From assembly GCF_021018805.1 (NCBI RefSeq), contig NC_086254.1:22929300-22993299 (forward strand): DNA of 64,000 nucleotides. The letters are read 5' to 3'. Shown one piece after another: positions 10,276-20,994 of the stretch (position 1 is the stretch's first letter; each line of letters begins with the position of its first letter). The notes under the pieces were generated by a model. It searched no databases and had not been told where the DNA came from. It was given only the letters and a program-made list of their open reading frames with translations. The position numbers and the translations under genes are program-made. This DNA comes from Prinia subflava (Eukaryota; Chordata; Aves; Passeriformes; Cisticolidae).

Positions 10276-13009
10276 CACTTAAGGCATGCTCCTCTTTCTT
10301 GCTGCAACTACTGGCTAGAAGACTCCATCAACCAGCCCAAAATTTGGAAAGGTGAAGGAGAGACTGCTGCTGAGCAGTGCAGAGCCCTTGCTGTGACCTG
10401 TCCTGCTCAGCCAGCTGTGCAGCCCTGTGAAAGGCAGAGCCTGTGGCTCAGGGCTGACAGGGACATCCTCAGTGCCCCAGGCAGAGCAGGTTCCTGCCTG
10501 GAGTGACCACTCACTGCCAGGTCCAGGGCATTTGCAGGCTCGGGGCTGCTCCGTGTGCTGCTGGCATCCCAGCCTGAGGCTGAGCCAAGGTCAGGGCTGC
10601 CAGCCACTCACTCCCCTGTCACCAGCATCGTGCAACACGTGTCCAGGGCCTGACTGGCTGCACTGGCATTTTCCTCTTGCTAAGATGGACCCCTGTACAG
10701 GAAGCAGCTTTTGGGATAGATGGCCAATGTTGCTGAAAATAATTTGCAAGGCAAAGAGGGCTAAAATGTACTGTCATGATGTTTCTGAGTAAATAAAGAT
10801 AAGGGCGGTGGAAGCTCCTTTGGCAGGGACATTTGCAGAGCCTCAGCAAATTAGTTTAGCACTAGAAAATTGACATGGAACGGAAACAAGACATTCAAAG
10901 CAAGGATGTGCTTTCACTAGGCACAGAGCCGAAGTTATTTGAGAAGAAGGAGTGGAGCTGGTTCCAGAGTAGCTAATTCATTTCTCCTTATCTCCCCTTG
11001 GCAGAGGCTTGCTGCCTAAAGAGCACTTGATGTATGCCTGCTGCTTCCTCCCCTCTCCCCTCATGGCTTTGCCTTGCACAAAACAAGAATTAGTTCTGTT
11101 GCAAATGACTCCAGTTCCCCGTGGGCTGCAGAGGAACAAATCTCAGCTCACTGGGCACCCGTGTGACACCCCGGCACTCTGAACCTCATGGCAGCACTTG
11201 CACTTACTCTGAGTTCAGCGCTCTGCTAAATGTTTGCTGGAATACAAATGCCAGTTAGGAACACTTTTCTTCCATAACATTTGTGTGTTGGTAAAGCCCA
11301 GACTGATTCACTGTCACAGAACTCCTCAAGTGTGGTTTAATTTGCTTAATGAACCTCAACTGCCCACCAATCTCACTGCCTGATGGCATTGTTGAGTGTA
11401 AACCCATCACAACTTTCAGGGAGGTACTAAAACAACAGGGTTGATATCTGCAAGATACCGCACATCTTATTCTCTGCTAGTCAAACTCATTTTCTCAGCA
11501 GTTCATTTGGCAGAGCCAGGATTATATGGACAGAGATACTAGAACATCCTGCTGGACCGTTTTGTCATAAAATGACTCTCTATATTTGCATTTAAAACCA
11601 AGTGGTCCCTGTTTATGACACTTTATAACTGAAGTTTCAAACATGTCAGGGTTAAGCACAGGCTTTGGCCAAGCTGGAAATCAAGCTGGGTCAGCCTTGC
11701 AACTTGAGGCTCGGCAGCTCTTCCAGGTCTGAGCAGACATCAAAAGCTTTGCAGTGTGTAACTCTGGTGAATAATAAACATTCTGGGATAACTTGAAGCT
11801 GCTGTTGCTGTCATCCTCCTTTAGCTGCTGTGTCTGAGGAGATCCTGTCTCCCTTTGTGCCTCTCTCTTCAGCCACTCTGCCCTGTCAAGGTGAGCCTTT
11901 GCACCTCTGTGCTCCCTGTGTGGGGGCACGTTCTGCTCAGAGTGGTGCAGCCTGGTTTCCCCGGAGCCCCAGGGGTCAGAGGGGAGCACTCCTGCCACAA
12001 CACCTCCTCTTTGCTCCCCAGCTATGCAGCCTGGCACATGCCAGTTCAGCCTGATACCTCTTCTGGATGTTTGCTAGATTTTTGGGAGAGGTAGAAAAAA
12101 GTGAACTCAGTCCACCCCTCCCCGCTGATGCTGAACTGTGTGTCAGTGAAGAGGATGAGAACTCAGCCTCTGATTTTATAGTCTGGTGGTTTCCAGTGGA
12201 TTTTCAATAACCTCTAAGAAAAATTCTGTGTTGTTCATAGCTCTAAGCTCTTCACTTTTTTCCCCTCTCTTATATCCTTTTTATTTTGTAATCTCCCAAC
12301 AAGGACTGATTCTGCTACATTTATCTGGTAGCGAACCGAACACATTTTGAGGATTAAATTAAACTAAGTTTTTATAATCACCTGGGACACAATCTTCAGC
12401 AGTTAAAGAAAAGCAAAGTTGTGGTTACAGGTGAATTATGAGTTGGAGAACTGTCAGATTCTGCCACAACAGCAGCATCCATTAATGACTCCTCAGTGGA
12501 AAATCTGTGTTGTCAGCTTGTTGCAAGCATCTGTTACGCCAATGACAGTGACATTTCAAAGTATAAAGCCCCGTTGGTAAGTTACTATTTCAGAGCAGAA
12601 GTATAAATTCAGCACACTTTTATCAAAACCAGAGGTGCATATAGCCAACTGGAACTCGATGTCAGCAGGAAACATTTGTAACATGAACACAAACACAACA
12701 GGAGAGGGGTCAGCATCAATCTTTTGGTTAGCCAGGACTGAAGAAGCTGGGGGCAAGAAGATGTTTCCTACTAATCTTTCTTGACTGAAGAGACAACTTC
12801 TCCCCTAGGTAAAGGCCCATGTGTACAAATGAAAAGCTGAGAGTGGCACTGCATTATGTGGTCTCAGTTAGGCAGCCCCTTCCATGGTGAAAGAACCAGC
12901 AGCTTTGTGAAGGACTGCTTGTTCAGCCCTGCAAGCCTTGCAATGGGCAGCCTGGTGGAGGCTGGGGGAGCCTGAGGCCAGGCTCGGTGTCACTCTGGCT
13001 GCAGCCGGT
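10276..13009. other. Non-coding stretch, no gene seen
   Basis: Unique-looking sequence with several 70-120 codon open frames on both strands, none recognisable. No strong simple repeat, CR1 end or RNA gene was found. AT-rich segments (12150-12560) alternate with moderately GC-rich ones (10380-10640, 11830-12060). Confidence 0.65.
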
Positions 13010-13240
13010 GCCAGGAGCAGCCCGGAGAGCGCTCCTGCCCGGCCAGGGACAGCAGCAGCACCCGGCAGCGCAGCGCGGCAGCAGAAGGGTTACGCACTTG
13101 AGTCGTGTCTTTTCAAGAACTGAAGGACGGGCTGTGAAAAGCTGTGAGACTTCCAGGGAAGCGGGCTGGAGACAGCTCAGCACAGGGGGCACGGGGCAGG
13201 GCAGAGATGCCGGGTCCGGATCCGCGGCGGGGCTGCAAAG
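13010..13240. promoter_or_regulatory. Small CpG-rich patch, possible regulatory element
   Basis: I count about 18 CpG in roughly 230 bp, clearly more than in the surroundings, in GC-rich sequence with the palindromic GGATCC/CCGCGG region at 13218-13227. No repeat unit explains it. It directly precedes the SINE at 13346. It could be an unmethylated regulatory element or just a GC-rich patch; no exon or start codon context is convincing. Confidence 0.3.
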
Positions 13241-13345
13241 GCATGTGCAGCTGTTCCCTGCTCGCCTGTTTACCCTGCGCAGGATTTACCATCTGTGCAG
13301 AGCCACAATGCACACTCCAGACAGCAGCCCCGTCAGATGGAGCCC

Positions 13346-13552
13346 GGTCTCGTGGCTGAAGCACAGGACAAGCAGTCAGGAGATTTAGATTCTATTTATT
13401 GCTCTCCTAGTGGCTTCCAGAGCAAATGTGGCGAAATCACTTCGCTGCTTTGTGTCTTGTTTTCCTCCAAGATGCTACTTTACCTTATTAGTGGAATGAA
13501 CACTCTTTGTTTGTGTTTATAAAGTGCCTTTTGTTATTTGGATGCAATGCCA
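13346..13552 (+). mobile_element. Ancient tRNA-derived SINE (MIR-like), nearly full length
   Basis: The whole interval aligns, from memory, with the ancient amniote tRNA-SINE pattern. A tRNA-like head has an A-box region (CTCGTGGCTGAAGCACAGGA, 13350-13369), then AGTCAGGAGATTTAGATTCT in the B-box position. The middle part GAAATCACTTCGCTGCTTTG and TCTTGTTTTCC corresponds to the 'GTCACTTCACCTCTCTGTGCCTCAGTTTCC' block. A LINE-like tail GTTTATAAAGTGCC and TTTGGATGCAATGCC (13511-13551) corresponds to the 'TGTAAAGCGCTTTG..GGATGAAAGGCGC' end. Divergence is high, as expected for an old insertion. The orientation is clear, but the exact family name is not certain. Confidence 0.65.
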
Positions 13553-16068
13553 AAGCAGAACCAATCAAGATATATTTACACAGAATTTCTAAAGCCTCAG
13601 AAGCAGCTGCTCAGCCTTCCTGCTGCAGCAAAGGTAAAGGTCTGTAAACTCAGTCACAAGTAACTCCTGCACAGTGCAAAAATCCCTGTGCTCCTCTCTC
13701 ATCCCACTTCAGACCTGAAGAAGGGACACTCTAGAGATCAATGAGAACACTGGAATATGTGAAAAGAGGCAGAGAAATAAAATTCGTTCAGAGGTGAGCC
13801 AGTACAAATGGCCCCACACTTTGGGAGTTTTGATAATCTACCCTGAGTTTTTCAGCTTCTTATTGGCATTGGTAATTGGATAATGTTGAAAAGTCGAGGT
13901 ACCCCTTTGTATAATCATTTTTTTCCTTAAGAACAAATCTTTGAGGGTTTTTGTTAAATCAAAGCACTGCAGCCATGCAGGACTCATTCCATTTGAGAGT
14001 CCAGGATGCACAGTTCCAAACACTGCTGTGCTTTGGGAGCACAGGAACTTCACAAATTGTGAAGCACAGCCATCTGAAATTGAGCTCATTTGCTGAAATA
14101 TTCCACGAGTTCCTTGGCTTGCACTTACTCTGGGATTAACCCTGAGCCTTTATCAGAATTATGAAGGAGATCATGGATGGGTCTTCACTGATAACACTTT
14201 TCTAAAGCCTGACAATATTGCTTAATAAAAGTCATTTATGGAGCAAGACTGTGGGGTAAATCCTGCTGTCAGTTCCGGAGGGGTGCCTTGCCAGGATGTG
14301 TGGAACAGGAATGTCCCTCTATGGCACTTCAGGAAAAGCTTTGTCCCACTCAAATTAACACTGCTGAAGTCCTACAGCACCACAGTCCATATTTTGAATA
14401 ACTGTGTGATGGGTTCTGCTCCTCTCCTATCTCCATGTGGTTGATTGTATACATAAGGAAAGCAGTCCAGCCATTTTTGTGTTTCCTTTTAATTCTCTTG
14501 TTGTTATTGGGACCTAAATGATCTTGTTTTTGTTTTTACTGCTCTGTAATGAGTCACTGGCTTATTTAATTTAATTTTATTGTAATTGTTATCTTTTCAT
14601 TCTTGTTTTTTTCCAGTCAGTTACTCATAAGACCACAAGATATAAACAGGACACTGTTGCTTGGACAACTTCTGAGGGTAATTTTTTTCACTGTCACCCA
14701 AATGCAAAGCCATTTACTGAATGGTCTTCACTTCCTAAGAACTTTCACCTCAATCCATGTATATTTTTCCCACATGTCTCTGTTGATCCTTATGTTTTCC
14801 AGCTAAAAGAGATCACTCTGTCTGGTTTTGTTGTCTCTTGGAAGCTTTCTTAGGCTTTTTAACTGGGCCTGATTTTAAGCTTTCCATGGAAATTTTAGTG
14901 ATAGAAAACCAAATTTCATTTTATGTTATTTCTTTTGTAACAAATTAATGCTGCCAAAACATTTTGATTGAAACTTTGGGAGAAATAGTTATGAAGTGAA
15001 ATGTTAAATTTTCCTTTGCCATCTTCTACATTTTCATACCAATCTCATCTTTGGCAAAGCATTCTGTGGTGACTCTTTCTTGCCAGATTTCTTATCTTTA
15101 ACCTGATTGCCCAAGGAAATGGGATTTATGTCGCTGTGCTATGTTTGCATATGTTACATACACGTGTCTCTTTATCCATCAGTATAATTTCAAAGGAACT
15201 GGCAGCTTTCCACCAGATCTGGTATAAAGACACCGGTCTAAAATATGTGCACATTTTGTGCTTCACTGTAGTTGTCAGACAGAAAAGAAATTTTATGAAG
15301 GCATCTGTGAAGGGAAAAGCTTCAGGAGCAGTGGCCTTGCACTCACTAGCACAGAAAGCAGAGAGAGAGAACGGTGAATGCCCAACTATGGGAAAACAGA
15401 AAATCCACTGGAGTTCACCCCGTCAGGACAGGCACCACGGGGCAGAAAGGCACGAACAGCAAGGCTCAGTTCTGCTGCCTTTGGTGCTTTGAACCCCTCA
15501 GGACCTGCGGGACTGGCTGGCTGTGAACGTGCACAGTTTGATTGCAGATGGTTCCTGCTTGGGGGCAAAGCAAAGCCTTTGTGTGAGGGGATCTGCAGCT
15601 CTGCCCTCACTGGTGAGCAAGAACCAGGGACTCACAGCCTCCGAAAGCTGAAGGCTCTGTCTGTGTGCTCCTGTTGCCTCTGCCTCCTCAAAGAAGTTCA
15701 GAGCTCCCTGCACATGCCACAGTTACACCTTCCAGACCCAGCTTTAGGCATTCCCCAAGATGCAACTTGTCTGGCATGAAAAAGCATCTTTTTCATATCT
15801 GTGTGCCACTTCTGCATGAAGTGGAGTTTCTGTAGTACCCAGAACTTGGGCAGCCTCTGCAGATAATGTGCATCAGACCAGGAATGGCCAGTCTGGCTGG
15901 CACAGAGCTGCTGCAGACTGGGCACTGCCCAGCAGCACCAACAGGCTGCAAATGCCACGTACAGAAAGCTTTTCTAATGGGGAACCTTGGAACAGCCATG
16001 ACAAGTGATGGCACCTTGGTGTAGGTGAAGGCTTTGAGAAACTCCAAGTGCTGTGGAAGCAGCTTCAG
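13553..16068. other. Non-coding AT-rich stretch with one exon-like segment
   Basis: Mostly AT-rich unique sequence (14440-15120 especially). At 14617-14677 a 61-base segment is bounded by a strong polypyrimidine acceptor (TTGTTTTTTTCCAG) and a GGTAAT donor-like site, with open frames. The length is not a multiple of three and the peptide is not recognised, so I do not call it a gene. Nothing else is identifiable. Confidence 0.6.
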
Positions 16069-16103
16069 AGATTAGCAGGGGATTCAAGATTAGCAGAGAT
16101 TCA
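16069..16103. repeat. 18-bp tandem duplication
   Basis: AGATTAGCAGGGGATTCA (16069-16086) is followed directly by AGATTAGCAGAGATTCA (16087-16103), two copies that differ by a small change and one base in length. This is a simple local duplication with no functional sign. Confidence 0.85.
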
Positions 16104-17769
16104 GGGTTTTCTCTGAGTCAGCAATGAGCCAGCCCACCTCCCCAGGGTAGGAGGTACCAGGATGCTTGGAATGCCATCCCTAGGAGGAGAGGTCAGGCTG
16201 CACTTCTGACCAGTGTGATCACTGAAAGATTCGAGGCTGCTTTTGCAAGAGTTAGCGCCAGTTAACTGAAGTAAGATCCCAGCTTGGGTAATTCCATTCT
16301 GCCTCCCTAAAATTCCCCATTTGTTTCAAACAGATGTAGTGCTTTTCACTTCCTCCATTAATGACTGCTGAGGAGCTCTGTGTGTTGTGCTGAGCACTTG
16401 CTGTGTTTTACCCCAAAGGTGGCTGCAGCACCCAGGGAATGCCCCAGTGCAGAGCTGTGGCACACTCCATTCCATCTGGGGGGCAGTGGTCTGTCTGCTC
16501 AGTGTGAGAACTGCTAAACATTCTCCCACAGAGCCGTGGCCTGCAGCAAACAGCCAAAAAAAGCCAGCACTGAGGATTTTGTCCTGTGGACAGATCACTA
16601 GAGTATGAGGCACACACAGCCTCTGGTTGTAGCTCTTCTATTTATTTCAAGTAGCAACTTGGTCACTTTCTAGTAAGGCCAAAAACACCTTAATTTTATA
16701 TCAGAATAAGTCAGCTTGGACCCTTAATTTCTATGCCTCAATACTCATTAGTGACAGTGAAATAGCAATGCTCATTAATGCTCATTAATATTTACTATAA
16801 TGGATGCTTCATGATCACTTGGAAAGGGAGATAAATTCCTGTTTTCCGTTTCTTCTGGCACAGACAAGCTGATGAATGAACAAATTGGGCCCTTTATACC
16901 TTACACCGTGCTAGACAACTCCCAGTGCTTGATGGTAGCAGCAGCAAACACAGAAGTGCAGCCAGGAACATCAACTGAAAGCATGTTCAGGGAGACAGAA
17001 CGGCAGCTTGGTCTTCACGAGTGTGTGGTAGAGATAATGTAAAAGCAATTACTTTAGCAAAGGCAATTCACTGAAAAAGTATTTTTTTACAGAGCACCAA
17101 CTTACTCAGCTGGCAGGATTGCTGCCAGGAGACAGAGCCAATTAGTGCCACTTATCTGGGGACACTGAGAGGTGGCCGTGTGCCTGCTGAGCCTCTTTCC
17201 AAGGTCCTCAGCAATGGGTGTTCACATGGAATCTGTCATCCTGAACCATCTCCTGCACTCACCGAGGTGCTGCACTCACCTGGAGCTCCTCTCTCCTCTG
17301 CCAGCACGGGTGACCTGCCCACACGAGGTGCTACCTGAGACATTGGTGCAGTGTAGGATCTCTCTGCTCATCTCTGAATTTCCACCAGTATCACTGAGGC
17401 AAGAATGCGACCCTTGAAATTCAGATAACTCCACAGTTTACCAACAAGCTGGAAAGGCAACTGGAAAATGGAAATGGAAGGTGCACTCAGGTTTCCTTAT
17501 CAAGGACAACTGTGAACTAGCAGTGACATAAAAGTCAGCAGGAAGACAAGATAACCCTGTGCACTTCTGCTGCCATTCACAGGATTTCTAAATTCAAGTA
17601 ACATTCACAAAGGTTTTTATATAAAAAAAGTCAAAGTGTAGCCTTTTGGTTGCAATTCAAGTTCTAATAAAACTGTTTATTGAACTCCTTGACCCCTTCC
17701 TGGAATCTGCTGGAGCTTCCCAGAACTCGGTGTCATGTGGTTCTCGGTCATTAATAACGAAGGGTGACA
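16104..17769. other. Non-coding stretch with a TAAT-motif cluster
   Basis: No gene seen. At 16745-16790 CATTA/TTAATG motifs are clustered, including a 10-bp tandem pair (CTCATTAATG, CTCATTAATA at 16771-16790). Such TAAT cores are bound by homeodomain proteins in general, but they are also frequent by chance in AT-rich DNA. The rest is unremarkable unique sequence. Confidence 0.55.
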
Positions 17770-18016
17770 CAGCAGTTTAGACGCGCAGCCTCCTCTCGGG
17801 CTCCGAGCGCGGAGAGCGCAGCCCGGGCTGCAGGATCCCGCCCGGGGCTCAGTCCGTGATGCAGCACAGGCACAAAGGGCAGAGGCAGGATGTGATTCAT
17901 CCCAGTACAGTGCAACATGCGGGACGTGATCAGAGAGATCCCAGCCTCCAGCCGGGACACAGGACTGGGCAAACGGCTCCGGGCTCCAGCCCGCGCATTA
18001 GATCCATCTCCCGGTC
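17770..18016. promoter_or_regulatory. CpG-rich element, possible promoter or enhancer
   Basis: About 19 CpG fall within roughly 245 bp, 11 of them in 17771-17865, in a setting otherwise poor in CpG. It holds a perfect 14-bp palindrome GCAGCCCGGGCTGC (17818-17831) and the near-palindrome CTCCGAGCGCGGAG. It is not repetitive. A 105-codon minus-strand open frame crosses it but resembles nothing known. Non-repetitive CpG clusters of this size often mark promoters or developmental enhancers; the role here is inference. Confidence 0.4.
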
Positions 18017-20920
18017 TGTTTACACAGAAATACTCCTCCACCAGCCAGATGTGCATTAAAAGCAGCATCTGCTGCTAAAGAGGGTCAGTGAATCTCAAGA
18101 CCTCTGAATACATGGCTGATCTGTTCTGTCCACCCACTCATTTACGTTCATGAAGCCCTTCTGGCTTCTGCCTGGAAGTCTTTGGCCCTCAAACCAGAGA
18201 TCTCTCCAGCAGTTCTGCTCCAGCTCTTGGCCTGCCTTACTGTTCCTTGAATCTGTTTAGCCATTTCCCTGCCTGTTTCCAACCCTCAGCCCCTGTCCCG
18301 CCCCAGCTCATGGCTAATTAATCATCTCTTCTTATGGCAACTGGACTGTAGCTAAGAAGTTCTGAGTGTCACTTCCCAGCGAGCAGAGCTGTTGTGTCTG
18401 CTGCAGCACAATTCATTCCAGATACATTCTGCCTCACCAATTAGATGCTTAAAAGTAAAAAAGGGCAGGGATATTGCCATATGGAGAAGCTAACCACGTT
18501 CCAGGGTGAGGTGCTGTGCTTGAGCTACAGGGGAATGAAAGACACTCATTGTGAATTGATTCAAAAGTCTTATCTTTGCCAAATTTGGATTTAGTTACAC
18601 ATGTGCATTTCCTACAAGTGAAAGAAAAAAACCTGTGTGGTTTTTATTGGGGAAATGGATTTAATTTTGATCAAGTTCCTTGAGGTGACAATCACTGTAA
18701 TTTCACTGGAGAAGGCTCAAACTTGCTGTAGAAAGTTGAATGGGTAGGGAGATGGAAGAGAGAAAATTGAAATATCAGTTTAGGTGGGAACTAGTACATT
18801 AAATCAAATGATAATTTTTTTCATTCCTCTTTGTGTCCTAAGCTGCTCCTGCTTACTTCTCCCTGTCTCCCTCCACAGTATTCCCAATGCAGATTGGCAA
18901 ACACTGGAGCCCTGTGTGCTCACTTCAGTTAAAGTTCATTTGTTAAGGCAACAGAGATGGCCCTGCATTCCTGGAACAGACTCTCAAGCTCCTGAGGTCC
19001 TACTCCAACCATCAGATGTGTTTTGACCCACATTCTCAAATCAAGCACAGTGCAGGAATGTCATTTTCAACAAAAATGAGGCTGCAGAAAGGAAAACATT
19101 TGCTTGCAAACCCATTTCTCCCTCTGGGGAGAGATCAAGAATGAACTGGACATGCCAGGCAGATCAGTGGTGCTTTGTGCAAGGCTGGCAGGTATTGAGG
19201 AGAGATGGTGATGGAACTGGTATTGACCCTTCTCTAGAGAGGACCAACATTCATCTCAGAGGAAAAAATGGCTCATCTAGACAAGAAGACAATATTTGGT
19301 TTAATATTTTAGTGCATCTGAGTCAGTCTGTTGAAAACAAGTCCAAGGATCACTGTCTTATCTGCATTAGTGTTAGCTGGTGTTGGCCAAGACATCCCAC
19401 ACCCTGGTCTAGACAAAGCCTAGAAGCAAGGGAAAAAAACAAATGACACAGAGAGAGAGGACTAAATGAAGGGAGACACAGTGAGGAAAGAGAAGACAGA
19501 AAGGAAGACAATGGGATGGAAAAAACTGACATTATCTTTATACTGAGCATGACAGCTGGGCTTTTGAGGGGTGCTCTTTTCCCTAATCCATAGCACATGC
19601 TGCTTCTTAACTCCAGTGATGTGTTTGTTTGTTTGTTGTGTGTTTTTGTAAAATGAATCACCCTTAGGAAAACCCCATGGATTTAAAATTACCGAGGGCA
19701 AAATCTCATTGTACGTCAGCTACTCTGGCACAGCCCGTAGGTAGCACAAGAGGAAAAGCCACTTGGGAATTCTCTGGTGAAGGGTTTCTCTGTAGGTTTG
19801 CTTAAAGGAAAATTGCACTGTGTTGGACCAGGAATGTGTAGTGGGAATGTGGCATTGGAACAGTCCTGTCTTGTATAAATATTAAATAGACATTGAACTC
19901 AGTCTCCTGGAGAAGTACTCTGACCATTTGGGGCTCACAATGATCTCTTTATTAGGGCCAGTGATCTGCTGAATTTTAAATCAAAATAGAAGATCACGAC
20001 AGGAGAGCCCTAAAGCAGCCACTGCTCTGGTGAGAAACACGCCCACATTACGACTTGGGGCATAAGTTCTTCTCCTGGGTTTGACTCCAGAAATCTCTCA
20101 CATCCCCACTAATTGTCCTACCTACTGGGCTGTTAATTATTTGGGGTGACTACTGTTCCAGTGGATATACATCACCTGTATAGTGATTATAGTGAATTAG
20201 TAAATATGAAGTACCTGTACCTAAGGTCAACAAAACAACCCTCATGTTTCTAGATCTCTGTTATAAACACATCTGGAGAAAATCTTCACGCTTTATTTTG
20301 CCTCTTAAATGCCACATGGAAAAATAAGCACAAGCACATCATTTCACCCAGTGTCTTTGCCCAGCTGATGTGAAACAAGCACTAAAGCAACAAGTATGAG
20401 GCACGACCACTTTTTCTGTGTGCTGGAACTCTTCTGAAGAGAAGAGCTGGTCTGCACCTCTGCTCCTCAGAGTTCTGGCCAAATGCTCCAGCTCCTCTCC
20501 ATCCAGAAGGAACAGTCTCCCTAAGAATACGTGGGGTCACAGGAATGTATGTGGGAATTGAAAACAAAATTTCATCAAACACTCACTGGTCCATAACAAT
20601 GGTAATATTAAGGCTGAAGTTAAAAGAACTACAGATGTTTTCCCCCACATTTTTTGGGGGAAATGGGACATCTGCACTTTGGTGCCATGGCCAGGATTTC
20701 CTAGAGAAAAGGCAGGGAACAGACACTGGAGTCAGGCATTGGGCTCATGACGTTCTCCCTGGGCACGTGTCCCCATGGGAGGAGTGACAGCAGGAAGCAG
20801 GCAGGAGGGCACAGGAAGTGTTTGGGAAATTTCACTTAACAGTTAAAACCTCTACGTGAATGAAGCCTTGAGCCTGTTTTGCTTCAAACAATGTTCCATT
20901 CAAAGTATGACTCAACTTTT
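18017..20920. other. Non-coding stretch, no gene seen
   Basis: Unique sequence with no recognisable gene. Noted: a pyrimidine tract ending CCCTCCACAG at about 18880 (acceptor-like); a short TTTG repeat at 19624-19637; a purine-rich segment at 19425-19520; and a 9-bp hairpin (TTTCCCCCA/TGGGGGAAA) at 20639-20663. Confidence 0.6.
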
Positions 20921-20994
20921 GGGGCCTGATCCAAAGCTCACTAAAGACAATGAGAGTTTTTCCATTGACTTGAGCAGCCTTTGGATGAGGGCCT
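20921..20994. mobile_element. Ancient palindromic MITE-like repeat
   Basis: GGGCCTGATCCAAAG at 20922-20936 is mirrored by CTTTGGATGAGGGCC at 20979-20993 as an imperfect inverted repeat, and the interior has the CAATGAGAG / TTCCATTGACTTGAG core. This is the pattern of an old palindromic element abundant in turtle and crocodilian genomes and left as relics in birds ('GGGCCTGATCCAAAG..CCATTGACTTCAATGGG'). Divergence between the arms fits great age. The name (Chompy-like or another amniote MITE) needs a database search. A 160-codon minus-strand open frame across it is a shadow. Confidence 0.6.

Noticed and set aside
20010..20110. B-box-like GGGTTTGACTCC at 20078-20089
   Set aside because: Only the B-box-like word is present; no A-box or SINE body could be followed, so chance is as likely.
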